From contig CAWGDM010000002.1 in NCBI GenBank assembly GCA_963821345.1, positions 62,001-126,000 on the forward strand: a stretch of DNA of 64,000 nucleotides, read 5' to 3'. The DNA comes from WHSW01 sp963821345. Its GTDB lineage: Bacteria > Actinomycetota > Thermoleophilia > Solirubrobacterales > 70-9. A program made the translations under genes and the position numbers. Below the pieces are notes generated by a model that ran no database searches, was not told where the DNA came from, and worked only from the letters and a program-made list of their open reading frames with translations. Within the stretch, counting starts at the first letter, position 1; the number at the start of each line of letters is the position of its first letter. Below are positions 1 through 9,287 of the stretch, piece after piece.

Positions 1-1044
1 AAGGGCGGCGGTGAGACCGACGTCGGCCTGCTGACCTGCGACGCCCCGCAGGTGCGCTCTGGGCTGCTGCTGACCCGCAACGCCGCCGCCGCGGCGCCGA
101 TCCGGGTCTGCCGCGACGATTGCGACGGCGCCTCGATTCGTGCCGTGGTCGTCAACTCCGGCAACGCCAACGCCGCCACCGGCGAGCGCGGCTACGCCGA
201 TGCGCTGGCGATGCGAGACGCGGCCGCGGCCGCCGTCGGCGCCGAGCCGCGCACCGTCGCGGTCGCCGAGACCGGCGTGATCGGCGTCCCGCTGCTGGTC
301 GACGACGTCGTCCGCGGCGTCGCCGAGGCGGGTGAGGCGCTGCGCGCCGACGGCGCCGGCGAGTTCACCGAGGCGATCCTGACCACCGACCGGGGGCCGA
401 AGGCGTGCACGCTGCGGGCCGGGGCGGTGACCCTCTCCGCCCAGGCGAAGGGGGCGGGAATGATCGAGCCCGGATTCGCCACCATGCTCTGCTTCGTGCA
501 GACCGACGCCCAGATCGACGACCCGCAGGCCGCGCTTCGCGCTGCGGTGGACCGGTCGTTCGAGCGGATCACCGTCGACGGCCAGATGTCGACCAACGAC
601 ACCGTGCTGCTGCAGTCCACCGGCGCCGCCGGCGAGCCGCTGCCCGATGGCCTGCTCGACGCCGTGCTGCTGCAGCTGGCGCTCGAGATCGTCGCCGACG
701 GCGAGGGCGCGACCCGCGTCGCCCGGGTCGAGGTGACGCAGGCGGCCTCAGACGATGAGGCCGAGCGCGTCTGCCGGACGATCGCCAACTCGCCGCTGGT
801 GCAGACGGCCCTGTACGGCCGCGACCCGAACTGGGGCCGGATCGCCCAGGCGGCCGGGATGGCGCTGGCGGGCGAGGAGCTCGACGAGCTCGGCCCGGAC
901 GTGATCGACGCCTCCGGGCTCGGCTCCGAGGAGACCGAGGCCGAGATCTCGGTCCGCCTCGGCCGCGGCGACTCGTCGGCGTGGATGTACTTCTCCGACC
1001 TCACCCACGACTACATCCGGATCAACGCCGAGTACACGACATGA
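1..1044 (+). CDS. argJ: ArgJ, bifunctional glutamate/ornithine N-acetyltransferase (5' truncated)
   Basis: The reading frame is open from base 1, so the start lies upstream of the window. ArgJ moves the acetyl group from N-acetylornithine to glutamate (and may use acetyl-CoA) in the cyclic arginine pathway. The self-cleavage region is visible as KGAGMIEPGFATML; the Thr of ATML (codon 481-483) is the family's nucleophile and new N-terminus of the beta chain. The C-terminus RINAEYTT is typical of the family. The stop overlaps the argB start as ATGA (1041-1044), implying translational coupling. argC presumably lies upstream, but that cannot be seen. Confidence 0.95.
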   Translation, partial: KGGGETDVGLLTCDAPQVRSGLLLTRNAAAAAPIRVCRDDCDGASIRAVVVNSGNANAATGERGYADALAMRDAAAAAVGAEPRTVAVAETGVIGVPLLVDDVVRGVAEAGEALRADGAGEFTEAILTTDRGPKACTLRAGAVTLSAQAKGAGMIEPGFATMLCFVQTDAQIDDPQAALRAAVDRSFERITVDGQMSTNDTVLLQSTGAAGEPLPDGLLDAVLLQLALEIVADGEGATRVARVEVTQAASDDEAERVCRTIANSPLVQTALYGRDPNWGRIAQAAGMALAGEELDELGPDVIDASGLGSEETEAEISVRLGRGDSSAWMYFSDLTHDYIRINAEYTT

Positions 1045-1883
1045 CAACCAACGTCGAGACACTGCTCGAGGCACTGCCCTACATCCGCCAGTTCCACGGC
1101 AAGACCGTGGTGATCAAGTACGGCGGCGCGGCGATGACCGAGGAGTCGCTGCGCGACGACTTCGCCACCGACGTCGTGCTGCTCAAGTACGTGGGCCTGA
1201 ACCCGGTGATCGTCCACGGCGGCGGCCCCGACATCACCCGCTACATGGAGCGCCTCGGCATGGAGGTCAAGTTCGTCGAGGGGATGCGGGTCTCGGACGC
1301 CGAGACGGTCGAGGTGGCGAAGATGGTGCTGCTCGGCAAGGTCAACGCCGACATCGTCATGCGGCTCAACCGCCACGGCCAGCCCGCCGTCGGCCTCTCG
1401 GGCGAGGACGGGGCGCTGTTCGAGATCGAGCCGCACGAGCGCGCCGAGGAGGTCGGCTTCGTCGGCGAGATCGAGCGCGTCGACGTCAACGTCCTCAACC
1501 ACATCGCCGCCGACTACATCCCGGTGATCGCCTCGGCCGGGGTCGACTCCGCGGGCCACTCGTACAACATCAACGCCGACACCGCCGCCGGCAAGGTCGC
1601 CGCGGCGCTGAGCGCCTTCAAGGCGATCTTCCTCACCGACGTCGCGGGCTGGCTCGCCGATTCCGCCGATGAGACCTCGCTCAACTCGCGGGCGACCGCG
1701 GCCGAGGTCGAGGCGGCGCTGCCCGGGGTCGAGGGCGGGATGAAGCCGAAGCTCGCCGCCTGCATCGAGGCGATCCGCGGCGGCACCGGCTCCGCCCACA
1801 TCATCGACGGTCGCCGACCGCACAGCTTGCTGCTCGAGCTGTTCACCCGAGCGGGCATCGGGACGATGGTCACGCCGGAATGA
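1041..1883 (+). CDS. argB: Acetylglutamate kinase ArgB
   Basis: 280-residue cytoplasmic amino-acid kinase that phosphorylates N-acetylglutamate, the second arginine step. Visible family motifs are KYGG (residues 26-29), the glycine loop HGGGP (59-63) and the AGGMKPK-like stretch EGGMKPKL near the C-terminus that helps bind ATP. The start is the ATG at 1041, which overlaps the argJ stop; an in-frame start further upstream would lie inside argJ and has no family sequence. The stop overlaps the argD start as ATGA. The middle gene of an argJ-argB-argD operon. Confidence 0.97.
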   Translation: MTTNVETLLEALPYIRQFHGKTVVIKYGGAAMTEESLRDDFATDVVLLKYVGLNPVIVHGGGPDITRYMERLGMEVKFVEGMRVSDAETVEVAKMVLLGKVNADIVMRLNRHGQPAVGLSGEDGALFEIEPHERAEEVGFVGEIERVDVNVLNHIAADYIPVIASAGVDSAGHSYNINADTAAGKVAAALSAFKAIFLTDVAGWLADSADETSLNSRATAAEVEAALPGVEGGMKPKLAACIEAIRGGTGSAHIIDGRRPHSLLLELFTRAGIGTMVTPE

Positions 1884-3061
1884 CGAGTGGCGTCGAGGAG
1901 CTGAAGGCGCTCGAGGCGCGCTACGCGGTCGACACCTACGCCCGCGCCCCGGTCGAGTTCGTCCGCGGGGAGGGCGCTCGGATATGGGACTCCGAGGGCC
2001 GCGAGTACCTGGACTTCTTCGCCGGGCTGGCGGTTCAAAACGCCGGCCACTGCCACCCGGCGATCGTCGCCGCGATCACTGAGCAGGCCGGCCGGATCGC
2101 GGGGTCCTCGAACCTCTTCTACTCGGGACCGGCGATGCGGCTCAGCGAGCGGCTGGCCGAGTCGAGCCTCGGCGGGCGCGTCTTCCTCTGCAACTCGGGC
2201 GCCGAGGCGAGCGAGGGAGCGATCAAGCTGGTCCGCAAGCGCGCCCACCTGGCCGGGATCGAGCGGCCCGAGATCGTCAGCCTCGAGGGCGCCTTCCACG
2301 GTCGCACGCTCGCCGCCCTCGCGGCGACCCCGAAGCTCGCGCGCGAGGACCTGTTCGGGCCGCTCCCCCAGGGCTTCGTCTCGGTCCCGCGCGACGACCC
2401 GGAATCCCTGCGGGAGGCCGTCGGGCCCCAGACCGCTGCGGTGATGATCGAGCCGATCCAGGGCGAGGCGGGGATCTTCCCGATCGACGATGCGGTCCTG
2501 GTCGCAGCCCGCGAGGCCTGCGACGAGGTCGGCGCGGCGCTGGTCTTCGACGAGGTCCAGTGCGGGATGGGGCGGACCGGGACGTTGTGGGCGTACGAGC
2601 AGCTGCCGGTGAGACCCGACGTGCTCACCGCCGCGAAGGCGCTCGGCGGCGGGTTGCCGGTCGGCGCGATCGTCACCTCGCCCGAGCTCGCCGAGGTGCT
2701 CGGGCGCGGCGACCACGGCTCGACCTTCGCCGGCGCCCCGATCGCCGCCGCCGCGGCGCTCGCCTCGCTCGAGGTGATCGACGACCCCGAGCTCTTCGCC
2801 CGGGTCACGAGCCTGGGGGAGAGGCTGCGCGATGGCCTCGCTGCGATCGACGGGGTCGAGGAGGTCCGCGGACGCGGGCTGATGGTCGGCGTCACCCTCG
2901 CCGAGGGCCTCGACGCGGCCGCCGCCGGCGCCCGCGCGCTCGAGCTCGGCCTGGTGATCAACGTCCCCGGAGAGCGCATGCTGCGCTTCCTCCCGCCGCT
3001 GGTGATCGACGAGGCCGACGTCGACGAGGCACTCGGCGTTGTCGTCGAGTCGCTTGCGTAG
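1880..3061 (+). CDS. argD: Acetylornithine aminotransferase ArgD
   Basis: 393-residue class III PLP aminotransferase that converts N-acetylglutamate semialdehyde to N-acetylornithine; the family often also acts on succinyl-diaminopimelate. The PLP-binding FDEVQCGMGRTG segment and the Schiff-base lysine in TAAKALGGG (about residue 253) are present. It starts at ATG 1880, overlapping the argB stop by four bases. No argF, argR or argH follows: the next genes belong to other functions, and argG lies 23 kb downstream. Confidence 0.95.
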   Translation: MTSGVEELKALEARYAVDTYARAPVEFVRGEGARIWDSEGREYLDFFAGLAVQNAGHCHPAIVAAITEQAGRIAGSSNLFYSGPAMRLSERLAESSLGGRVFLCNSGAEASEGAIKLVRKRAHLAGIERPEIVSLEGAFHGRTLAALAATPKLAREDLFGPLPQGFVSVPRDDPESLREAVGPQTAAVMIEPIQGEAGIFPIDDAVLVAAREACDEVGAALVFDEVQCGMGRTGTLWAYEQLPVRPDVLTAAKALGGGLPVGAIVTSPELAEVLGRGDHGSTFAGAPIAAAAALASLEVIDDPELFARVTSLGERLRDGLAAIDGVEEVRGRGLMVGVTLAEGLDAAAAGARALELGLVINVPGERMLRFLPPLVIDEADVDEALGVVVESLA

Positions 3062-3072
3062 AGTTCGCGCCC

Positions 3073-3483
3073 GTGAACGAGGATCCGACACGCCGCATGG
3101 ACGTGCCGCCGCCGGGCGACCAGTACGGCGGCGGCTATGGACAGCCGCCCGGACAGCCGCCGAGCTCGGGGATGAGCGGCGGGATGAAGGCGCTGATCGC
3201 GGTCCTGATCGCCGCGGTGGTCGGGCTCGGCGTCGCCCTGGCCGTGGTCTCGGCCTCCAACGGCGACGACGAGACGACCTCGAGCTCGACCAGCACGAGC
3301 ACGACGAGCAGCACCACCACGACGACCACGAGCCCGAGCACGACCACGACCACCTCGACCACGTCGAGCTCGACCTCGACGACCGTACCGACGGTCACCT
3401 CGACGACGACCACGCCGACGACGTCGACGACCACGAACCTGGGCACGATCACCGAGGGCAGCGGCGGTACCGAGACCCCGTAG
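3073..3483 (+). CDS. Single-pass membrane protein with Ser/Thr-rich low-complexity tail
   Basis: 136 residues from a GTG start, 11 bases after argD; an ATG at 3097 is an alternative. About 30 residues of Pro/Gly/Gln-rich sequence (YGGGYGQPPGQPP) are followed by one hydrophobic helix (ALIAVLIAAVVGLGVALAVV) and an extracytoplasmic tail of almost pure Ser/Thr. Topology suggests a cell-surface stalk-like or glycosylated tail. The tail is encoded by degenerate acg/acc/tcg codons, so it is a protein-level repeat rather than a recent DNA tandem repeat. No function is recognised. It sits between argD and the polysaccharide locus. Confidence 0.7.
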   Translation: MNEDPTRRMDVPPPGDQYGGGYGQPPGQPPSSGMSGGMKALIAVLIAAVVGLGVALAVVSASNGDDETTSSSTSTSTTSSTTTTTTSPSTTTTTSTTSSSTSTTVPTVTSTTTTPTTSTTTNLGTITEGSGGTETP

Positions 3484-3498
3484 TCGGGCGGGCGCGCT

Positions 3499-4473
3499 TC
3501 AGCCGGCGCGCGGGACGCGCTTGATCACCGAGCGGGCCGCGTGATAGGGCCGCAGCATCTGCAGATAGGGAGCCATCCGCCGGATTCCTTGGCGTTCCGG
3601 CGCCCAGGGCGCAAGGTCGAGGCACAACTCGACGATCCGGTGGAAGAGCACCGGCTGGGAGAACCAGTCGACCCAGGCGGCCCTCGCAGCGGCGCCCATC
3701 GCCGCCGCCTCGCCGGCCCGGGCCTCGAGCAGCGCCGGGATGCGGTCAACGTCGTGTTCGGCGACGCGAACGCTGAACGCGTCCCAGTCCGGGCCCGCGG
3801 GCGGCACCCACTGGTCGGAGATCACCACCGGCGCCCGCCCCAGCAGCATCGCCTCGAACATGCGAAAGCTGGCGGTGCCGCCGCCGCGCGGGCAGAGGAC
3901 GAACGCCGACGCCCGGATGCTGTCCACGTACCGGTCGATCGGCTTGTCCGGCGGCTGCGCCTCCGCCGAGGTGTCGACGATCAGCGCCTCGGGATGCTCG
4001 AGAGCCACGATCCGCCGCCGCGCCGGGTGCGACTTCGAGGAGCCGACGAACGAGAACAGCAGCGACGGCTCGAACCCGGGCTCGTAGGTGCGCGCGCCCT
4101 CCTCCCTGATCCCCAGATAAGGGCCCGAGCGAGTCCACGCTTGCCGGTACATCCGCCGCTCCAACGAGGTGTAGACGCCGGGCAGCAGCGGGACCACCCG
4201 GTCGGCGGCGCAGTACAGGTAGCTCTTCGAGCGGAAGCTGCGATAGACGGGGTGCCGCCGCACGCGTTCGAAGTAGTGGCCGGACCCGTATGGGCTCTCG
4301 GCGAACAGGATCACGTCCGCCGCCTCCGGGTCGGAGGCCAGCGTGTGGGCGCCGAAGCGGTCGATGGCGGCGAGCGCCGTCAGTTGCTCGAAGGCCAGGG
4401 AGGCTTCCGGATGGGCCCCCTCGCCACGCGGAGCGGCGGTCAGAAGGTGCGCGGAGGCCACGGGACGAGCCAT
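3499..4473 (-). CDS. Exostosin-family (GT47-like) glycosyltransferase
   Basis: About 324 residues from ATG at 4473 (MARPVASAHLL); an upstream ATG at 4512 would add 13 residues and run into the divergent promoter. The C-terminal half carries the exostosin pattern: FVLCPRGGGTASFRMFEAM, then APVVISDQWVPP. In this family the segment binds the sugar nucleotide. Probably a cytoplasmic glycosyltransferase that builds a repeat unit of the neighbouring polysaccharide. Transcribed away from the deacetylase-like gene that starts about 60 bases away on the other strand. Confidence 0.75.
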   Translation of the reverse strand: MARPVASAHLLTAAPRGEGAHPEASLAFEQLTALAAIDRFGAHTLASDPEAADVILFAESPYGSGHYFERVRRHPVYRSFRSKSYLYCAADRVVPLLPGVYTSLERRMYRQAWTRSGPYLGIREEGARTYEPGFEPSLLFSFVGSSKSHPARRRIVALEHPEALIVDTSAEAQPPDKPIDRYVDSIRASAFVLCPRGGGTASFRMFEAMLLGRAPVVISDQWVPPAGPDWDAFSVRVAEHDVDRIPALLEARAGEAAAMGAAARAAWVDWFSQPVLFHRIVELCLDLAPWAPERQGIRRMAPYLQMLRPYHAARSVIKRVPRAG

Positions 4474-4518
4474 CGTATATCGCCACCGACGCGCTCCGGC
4501 TCCGACCATCACGGCATC

Positions 4519-4524
4519 TAGACT
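4519..4524 (+). promoter_or_regulatory. -10 element TAGACT, leaderless type
   Basis: TAGACT ends 8 bases before the ATG at 4533, which would place the transcript start at or next to that ATG. The same hexamer precedes the Cys-rich gene at 49327 and the SpoIIE gene at 34117. No Shine-Dalgarno sequence is present. The frame opened by this ATG closes after 8 codons (see findings). Confidence 0.5.
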
Positions 4525-4555
4525 TGCCGCCCATGCACGCGGTCACGGAGGCGCC

Positions 4556-5863
4556 ATAGCCGCGCCCGCAGGCGCTCTCTCCGCTGACCCAGGGTCGAGC
4601 GCCAGGGCGGTTGCAGAAGCGCTTGCCTGGCTTTGGCGATTGGGCCCGATCCAGGACGCGCCGTGGCCCGGCGCGGTCGCGATAGGAGGCCTGCCGGAGG
4701 CCGCCGAGTTGAGTGCCGCGGTCGGCGAGGGGCGTGCCGCGGGCGCGATCGTGCTCGCGCCCGAGCCGGGTCCGGACGCGGGCCCCGTGCCGGCCCGGCG
4801 CCGGGTCGAGGGCGCCGCGCGGTTTGCGCCCGGGGCCGCCGTCTTTGATCAGCACACCGTGTTTGCCGGCGGCGCGGCCGTCGTGCGGACCCGCCTCGGC
4901 GCCCACGCGGTGCTGACCTCACCGCGCGTGCTCGCGGTCGGCGCCGACCTCGCGGGGCGCTGGGGCTGGCTTGGCGCCTACTGGGCGCTGGTGCCGATCG
5001 AGGAGTTCCTGGTCGAGGTGCTCGAACGCCCGCTGGTCAAGCTCCCGCCGATCGGCGCCGTGCGCCTGGACGATTCCCCCGGCACCCCGCAGCAGCAGCT
5101 GGAGGGGCGAGCGAAGGACGACCGGCAAGCGCGGCGGCGGATCGAGCGGCTGTTGGCGGTTCACCGGGGGGCCCGCGCGCCGCTCAGCGTCGCCGTCGTC
5201 GCCCGCGGGCTGCGCGACGACGAGCCCGTGCCGGCCGAGGAGGTCTGGCCGACCGCGATCTCGGCGCTGGCCGACGGGGTCGCGGAGGGCGTGTTTGAGC
5301 CGGTCTGCCACGGCTGGTTGCACTACGACGCCGGCGCGACCAACGATTCGGCGGTCGAGCCGCGCGAGTTCCTGACCATCGACGAGGACGAGGCGGGCAG
5401 GCGCATCGACGCGGCCCTCGACTGGCAGCGCACGGTGCTCGGCGCCGCGGCGCGCTCGTTCGTCGCCCCCGCCTGGGGTTACAGCTCCGGGGCCCTGCGG
5501 GCGCTGGCGAAGCGCTCTTTGCCGGCCTGGCAGCGGGCCGCCCCCGGGCCCCTGATCGTCGACGGGAACCCGCGGGAGACGCTGATCGGGGCGGGCCATC
5601 CATTCGGCGGCGTGCACGGTCTCCAGTACGGCTCGCTCGTCCGCCTCGCGGCGTCGGGGGTGCCGCCGACGCCGGTGCTCCACGGGCTCCTCCTCGACGA
5701 TCGCTTGGCGGCCAGGGCCCCGCGCCGACTGCCCACGATCGCCCGCCTGATGCGCAGCCGCGACGCGCACCGGCTGCCGTCGGTCGGCGGCATTCGCTGG
5801 GTTGGCGCCGCCGAGCTGATCGAGCGCTACCAAGAGCACGACTCGACCCGGGTCGAGGGATGA
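4556..5863 (+). CDS. NodB-like polysaccharide deacetylase-fold protein (start unresolved)
   Basis: The coding frame is clear from about 4556 to 5863 (about 435 residues), but no ATG or GTG lies near its 5' end. The well placed ATG at 4533 belongs to another frame and stops at 4557-4559, so there may be a one-base indel; TTG at 4640 is a weak alternative. Deacetylase-fold signatures are GAVRLDDSPG (metal-binding Asp pair), CHGWLHYD (His pair) and FVAPAWGYSSG. Likely modifies a sugar of the surface polysaccharide. The stop overlaps the next start as ATGA. Confidence 0.65.
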   Translation: MAAPAGALSADPGSSARAVAEALAWLWRLGPIQDAPWPGAVAIGGLPEAAELSAAVGEGRAAGAIVLAPEPGPDAGPVPARRRVEGAARFAPGAAVFDQHTVFAGGAAVVRTRLGAHAVLTSPRVLAVGADLAGRWGWLGAYWALVPIEEFLVEVLERPLVKLPPIGAVRLDDSPGTPQQQLEGRAKDDRQARRRIERLLAVHRGARAPLSVAVVARGLRDDEPVPAEEVWPTAISALADGVAEGVFEPVCHGWLHYDAGATNDSAVEPREFLTIDEDEAGRRIDAALDWQRTVLGAAARSFVAPAWGYSSGALRALAKRSLPAWQRAAPGPLIVDGNPRETLIGAGHPFGGVHGLQYGSLVRLAASGVPPTPVLHGLLLDDRLAARAPRRLPTIARLMRSRDAHRLPSVGGIRWVGAAELIERYQEHDSTRVEG

Positions 5864-7077
5864 GGATCCTCCTCTTCAGCCAGTACTTCGCGCCCGAGGT
5901 GACCGCCTCGAGGGCTCGCGCGCAGGCGTTCGCCGAGGGCCTGACGGCCGCCGGTCACGAGGTCGAGGTGATCTGCGAGGTGCCCAACCACCCGACCGGG
6001 ATCGTCCACGACGGCTTCGGCGACCGCCGGGTCGACCGCCGCGAGCTCGACGGCTACGCGGTCACATATGTGTGGGTGCGGACGGACCCGGTGAAGACGA
6101 CCCGCAGCCGCCTGCTGCTCTACGGGAGCTACGCCGCGGCCGCCTCCGCGGTCGGCGTGTTCAGGTGGCGGCGCCCGGACGTGATCCTGGCCACGTCGCC
6201 GCCGCTGCCGGTCGCGGCCGCGGCGGCGACCGCGGCGTTTCGCCACCGGGTGCCGTGGGTGATCGACGTCCGCGACCTCTGGCCGGAGGCGGCCGTGGTG
6301 CTGGGCGAGCTGCGCGGGGGGCGAGCGATCCGGTTCGCCGAGTGGCTCGAGCGCCGGCTGTATCGGAGCGCGAGCGCGATCGTCACCGTGACCGAGCCGT
6401 TTCGCGAGCGGATCCTGGCGACGGCGCCCGGCGCGCGGGTCGAGGTGATCCCGAACGGGACCACGCAGCGCTGGCTCGACGCCGGCGAGGCGCCCGCCGA
6501 TCGCCGGGCAGCCGGGTTCCCGCCGGATGGGTTCGTCTGGATGTACGCCGGCAACCTCGGCATCGCCCAGGGCCTCGACGCCGCGGTCGAGGCGGCCCGG
6601 CTGCTCGGCCCCGGGTTCCGCCTCGTCCTGCTCGGCGACGGGCCGGAGCGCCGGCGCCTCGGCGAGCTGGCCGCCGAGCTCCCGGAGGGGTCGATCGAGT
6701 TCCGCGATCCCGTGCAGCCGCAGGAGGCGGCGACGCAGATGCGGGCCGCCGACGCGCTCCTTGTCTCGCTCGGCACGGAGCCCGCGCTGGCCAAGTTCGT
6801 GCCCTCGAAGCTGTTCGACTGCTGTGCGCTCGGGCGACCGGTGATCCTGGCCGCGGCCGGTGAGGCTCCGCGGCTCGCCGCCGCGTCCGAGGCGGTCCTG
6901 CCGGTGCCGGTGGGCGATCCACCGGCGCTGGCCGATGCCGTCCGGCGCCTGCGCGACGACCCAACGGTGGCGGAGGGGCTGGCCGAAAGGGGTCCCCTGT
7001 TTGCGTCCGGCTACCTGCGAGAGCGCCAGGTCGAGCGCCTCGAGCGGCTGCTGGCCGAGGTCGCGAGTCGGGCCTGA
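5860..7077 (+). CDS. Glycosyltransferase family 4 (WbuB-like)
   Basis: 405-residue GT-B enzyme. The N-terminal domain starts MRILLFSQYFAPE and contains the HPTG loop typical of WbuB-like proteins; VIDVRDLWPEAAVVLG is the characteristic membrane-facing segment of this subgroup. The C-terminal nucleotide-sugar domain carries YAGNLGIAQGLD and KLFDCCALGRPVI. It probably adds a sugar to an undecaprenyl-linked intermediate. The start overlaps the preceding gene by four bases, and the stop overlaps the next ATG by one base (TGATG), so these three genes form an operon. Confidence 0.9.
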   Translation: MRILLFSQYFAPEVTASRARAQAFAEGLTAAGHEVEVICEVPNHPTGIVHDGFGDRRVDRRELDGYAVTYVWVRTDPVKTTRSRLLLYGSYAAAASAVGVFRWRRPDVILATSPPLPVAAAAATAAFRHRVPWVIDVRDLWPEAAVVLGELRGGRAIRFAEWLERRLYRSASAIVTVTEPFRERILATAPGARVEVIPNGTTQRWLDAGEAPADRRAAGFPPDGFVWMYAGNLGIAQGLDAAVEAARLLGPGFRLVLLGDGPERRRLGELAAELPEGSIEFRDPVQPQEAATQMRAADALLVSLGTEPALAKFVPSKLFDCCALGRPVILAAAGEAPRLAAASEAVLPVPVGDPPALADAVRRLRDDPTVAEGLAERGPLFASGYLRERQVERLERLLAEVASRA

Positions 7078-8225
7078 TGGCCGGCACCCAGCGCAGCGCC
7101 CCGGTGACCGTCGTCCAGCTGGCCGACTACGGCGGCCCGTTCGCCGGCTCGTTCATCTCAACCCTGCGCGCGGTCGGCGCCCAGGTGCGGGCGCTGGGCT
7201 GGGGGTTCGAGTGCGGGTTCACCCCGGAGGCCCGCGGGCGGCCGTGGATCGACGAGCTCGCCGGCGACGGGATCCCGGTCAGCTTCGCGCCCGGGCGCAC
7301 CCGCGAGCAGCTCGGGTCGCTGATCGAAACGCGCCTCGGCGAGCTCGAGGGAACGGTGATCCTGCACACGCACTTCACCGCCTTCGAGCTGGCGGCGGCG
7401 GGCGCCGCCGACCGCGACCGCGGCGTTGCGGTTGTCTGGCACGTGCACAGCTTCCTCCCCCGCAGCCCGCTGCTGCTCGCGCGCTCGATTGCCAAGTACG
7501 GCTGGGTCGGGCGCCGGGTGGCGAGGATCGTCTGCGCGAGCGCGCCGACGGCCGCTGCGGTGCGCCGACGTGGCGCCCCGGGCCGGCGGCTGGCCGTGGT
7601 TCCGAACGGGATCGACACCGATCACTACCGCCCGATCCCGCCCTCGGAGCGCCCCGGCGCCAAGCGCGCGCTGGACCTGCCCGAATCCGATCCGGTCCTG
7701 CTGCACTTCGCCTGGAACTGGAGGGCCAAGGGTGGCCCGTTGTTCTGCGAGACGCTGGCGCGCCTGCGCCAACTCGGTGTTCCGGCGCGCGGGCTCAGCG
7801 TCGGCGGCGGCGACGAAGCGCGCGAGGCGGCCGAACGGCTGGGGATCGCCGACGCGCTCTCAATCACCGAGCCCGCCGCCGACGCCCGCCGCCTGTACGC
7901 CGCCGCCGACGCCTTCGTCGCCACCAGCCACGGAGAGGGGGGGAGGCCGCCCTACGCGGTGCTCGAGGCGCTCAGCTGCGGCGTGCCCGTCGTCGCCACC
8001 GACATACCCGGGCACCGGCTTGCGGGCGGCCCGAGCGCCCTGCGCGTCGGGCCCGCGAGCCCGGAGCCGCTCGCCGAGGCGATCCGCCGCGCGCTCGCCC
8101 TCGACCCATCCCAGCGCGAATCCGAAGCGAGTGCGGCGCGCGACTGGGTCGTCGCCAACCGCGGTCAGGAGGGCGCGGCGAAGGCGGTTGTCGAGATCTA
8201 CAGGGCCGTGGTCGGCGAGCTCTAG
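7077..8225 (+). CDS. Glycosyltransferase family 4
   Basis: 382-residue GT-B enzyme. The N-terminal acceptor domain includes VVWHVHSF; VVPNGIDTDHY marks the domain boundary and SHGEGGRPPYAVLEALSCGVPVVATDIPG is the C-terminal sugar-nucleotide site with the E-x7-E-like motif. The ATG at 7077 overlaps the previous stop. Last gene of the plus-strand run; it faces the acyltransferase gene at 8235 tail to tail, with only 9 bases between them. Confidence 0.88.
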   Translation: MAGTQRSAPVTVVQLADYGGPFAGSFISTLRAVGAQVRALGWGFECGFTPEARGRPWIDELAGDGIPVSFAPGRTREQLGSLIETRLGELEGTVILHTHFTAFELAAAGAADRDRGVAVVWHVHSFLPRSPLLLARSIAKYGWVGRRVARIVCASAPTAAAVRRRGAPGRRLAVVPNGIDTDHYRPIPPSERPGAKRALDLPESDPVLLHFAWNWRAKGGPLFCETLARLRQLGVPARGLSVGGGDEAREAAERLGIADALSITEPAADARRLYAAADAFVATSHGEGGRPPYAVLEALSCGVPVVATDIPGHRLAGGPSALRVGPASPEPLAEAIRRALALDPSQRESEASAARDWVVANRGQEGAAKAVVEIYRAVVGEL

Positions 8226-8234
8226 GCGCAGGGC

Positions 8235-9287
8235 TCAGTCCCGGCGAGACCGAGCGGTGATCGCCGCGGTGCGCTGGCGCAGCTTGACGCCGCCGGCGAC
8301 CGCCGCCACCAGCGCTCGCGAGCCGATCACTCGCGACTCGGCGCCCTGGTCGCCGGTCGCGAGGCGCAGCTTGTAGGCGTCGTCGCCGGCGAGGAAGCTG
8401 TAGCCGCGCTGGCCGTCGGCGCACGCCTCGCGGATCGTGTGCAGCCACAGGACCGTGCCGGCCGAGACCTTGTTGAAGCGCGGATCCCGCCCGCCCTGCA
8501 GATGCCAGTCCATGCCGGCGAAGCGAAAGCCATACCAGGCGGCGACCGCCTCGCCGTCGATCTCGGCCAGCCACAGGCGCAGCCAGCCGCCGGCGAGCGC
8601 GGCGGCCGCGCACTCCAGGTGGAAGTCGGCACCGGCCCCGCCGAAGACGCCGGTGGTGTGGGAGCCGAACCGCAGGTCGTGCAACCGAAACAACGATCGC
8701 ATGTCGTCGGCGAGGCGGTCGGGGTCATCGGCCAGGCGCAGGCTGAGGCCGTGTTTCTCCCTGGCGGCCTGCTCGGCGCGGCGCAGGTTGCCGCGATGCT
8801 TGCGCGAGAGGCCGCCGAGGATCTCGTCCCAGCCACGTCCGTCGAACATCAGCACGGGGCACTCGAAGGTGTTGACGACGGACCCGCCCAGCAACGGGGC
8901 CCATCCCTGGTCGCCCGGTAGGCGCTCGGCGAAGGCCGCACGGCAGCGGTAGGGCCGGCGAAGCACGGTCGCGAGCGCTTGCGCCGCCAGCTCCCGGTGT
9001 TCGGCTGCGCAGACGGGCGACTGCAGATCGGCGTAGCCGAGGAAGCGGGCGACGCCCACCGGGTGCCGCTGGGCGACGTACATGGGCAGGATCGCCGTGA
9101 CCGCCCCGGCCTCGTCCCGGCAGAGGAAGCTGTAGAGCTCCCGGCCGGCTCCGAAGTGCCGCCACCAGATCGAGTTCCACTCCCAGGTCGCGAACGGGTG
9201 CCCCGCGCCAGGAGCGAGGGCGGTCCATTCCGCTCGGTGTCGATCGAGGTCGCTGATCGGCTCCACGGCCACCGCGGGCGGGCTCAC
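8235..9287 (-). CDS. FemAB/CelD-like GNAT-fold acyltransferase
   Basis: About 350 residues from GTG at 9287, whose GTGA overlaps the stop of the upstream glycosyltransferase; longer in-frame starts run through that gene. It resembles CelD/BcsL-type GNAT proteins of exopolysaccharide loci: LSRKHRGNLRRAEQ in the middle, then GWLRLWLAEIDGEAVAAWYGF and DDAYKLRLA near the end. The likely role is acylation of a polysaccharide sugar, or transfer from aminoacyl-tRNA as in FemAB; the donor cannot be told from sequence. Two related genes lie at 16362 and 18376. Confidence 0.75.
   Translation of the reverse strand: MSPPAVAVEPISDLDRHRAEWTALAPGAGHPFATWEWNSIWWRHFGAGRELYSFLCRDEAGAVTAILPMYVAQRHPVGVARFLGYADLQSPVCAAEHRELAAQALATVLRRPYRCRAAFAERLPGDQGWAPLLGGSVVNTFECPVLMFDGRGWDEILGGLSRKHRGNLRRAEQAAREKHGLSLRLADDPDRLADDMRSLFRLHDLRFGSHTTGVFGGAGADFHLECAAAALAGGWLRLWLAEIDGEAVAAWYGFRFAGMDWHLQGGRDPRFNKVSAGTVLWLHTIREACADGQRGYSFLAGDDAYKLRLATGDQGAESRVIGSRALVAAVAGGVKLRQRTAAITARSRRD

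Noticed and set aside
1514..3091. 525-codon minus-strand open frame across argB/argD
   Set aside because: Antisense shadow of two certain genes; composition is Arg/Asp/Leu-rich with no family signature, as expected from GC-rich coding DNA.
3285..3440. Possible DNA tandem repeat in the Thr-rich tail
   Set aside because: The acg/acc/tcg codons follow no fixed DNA period; the repetition is at the amino-acid level only.
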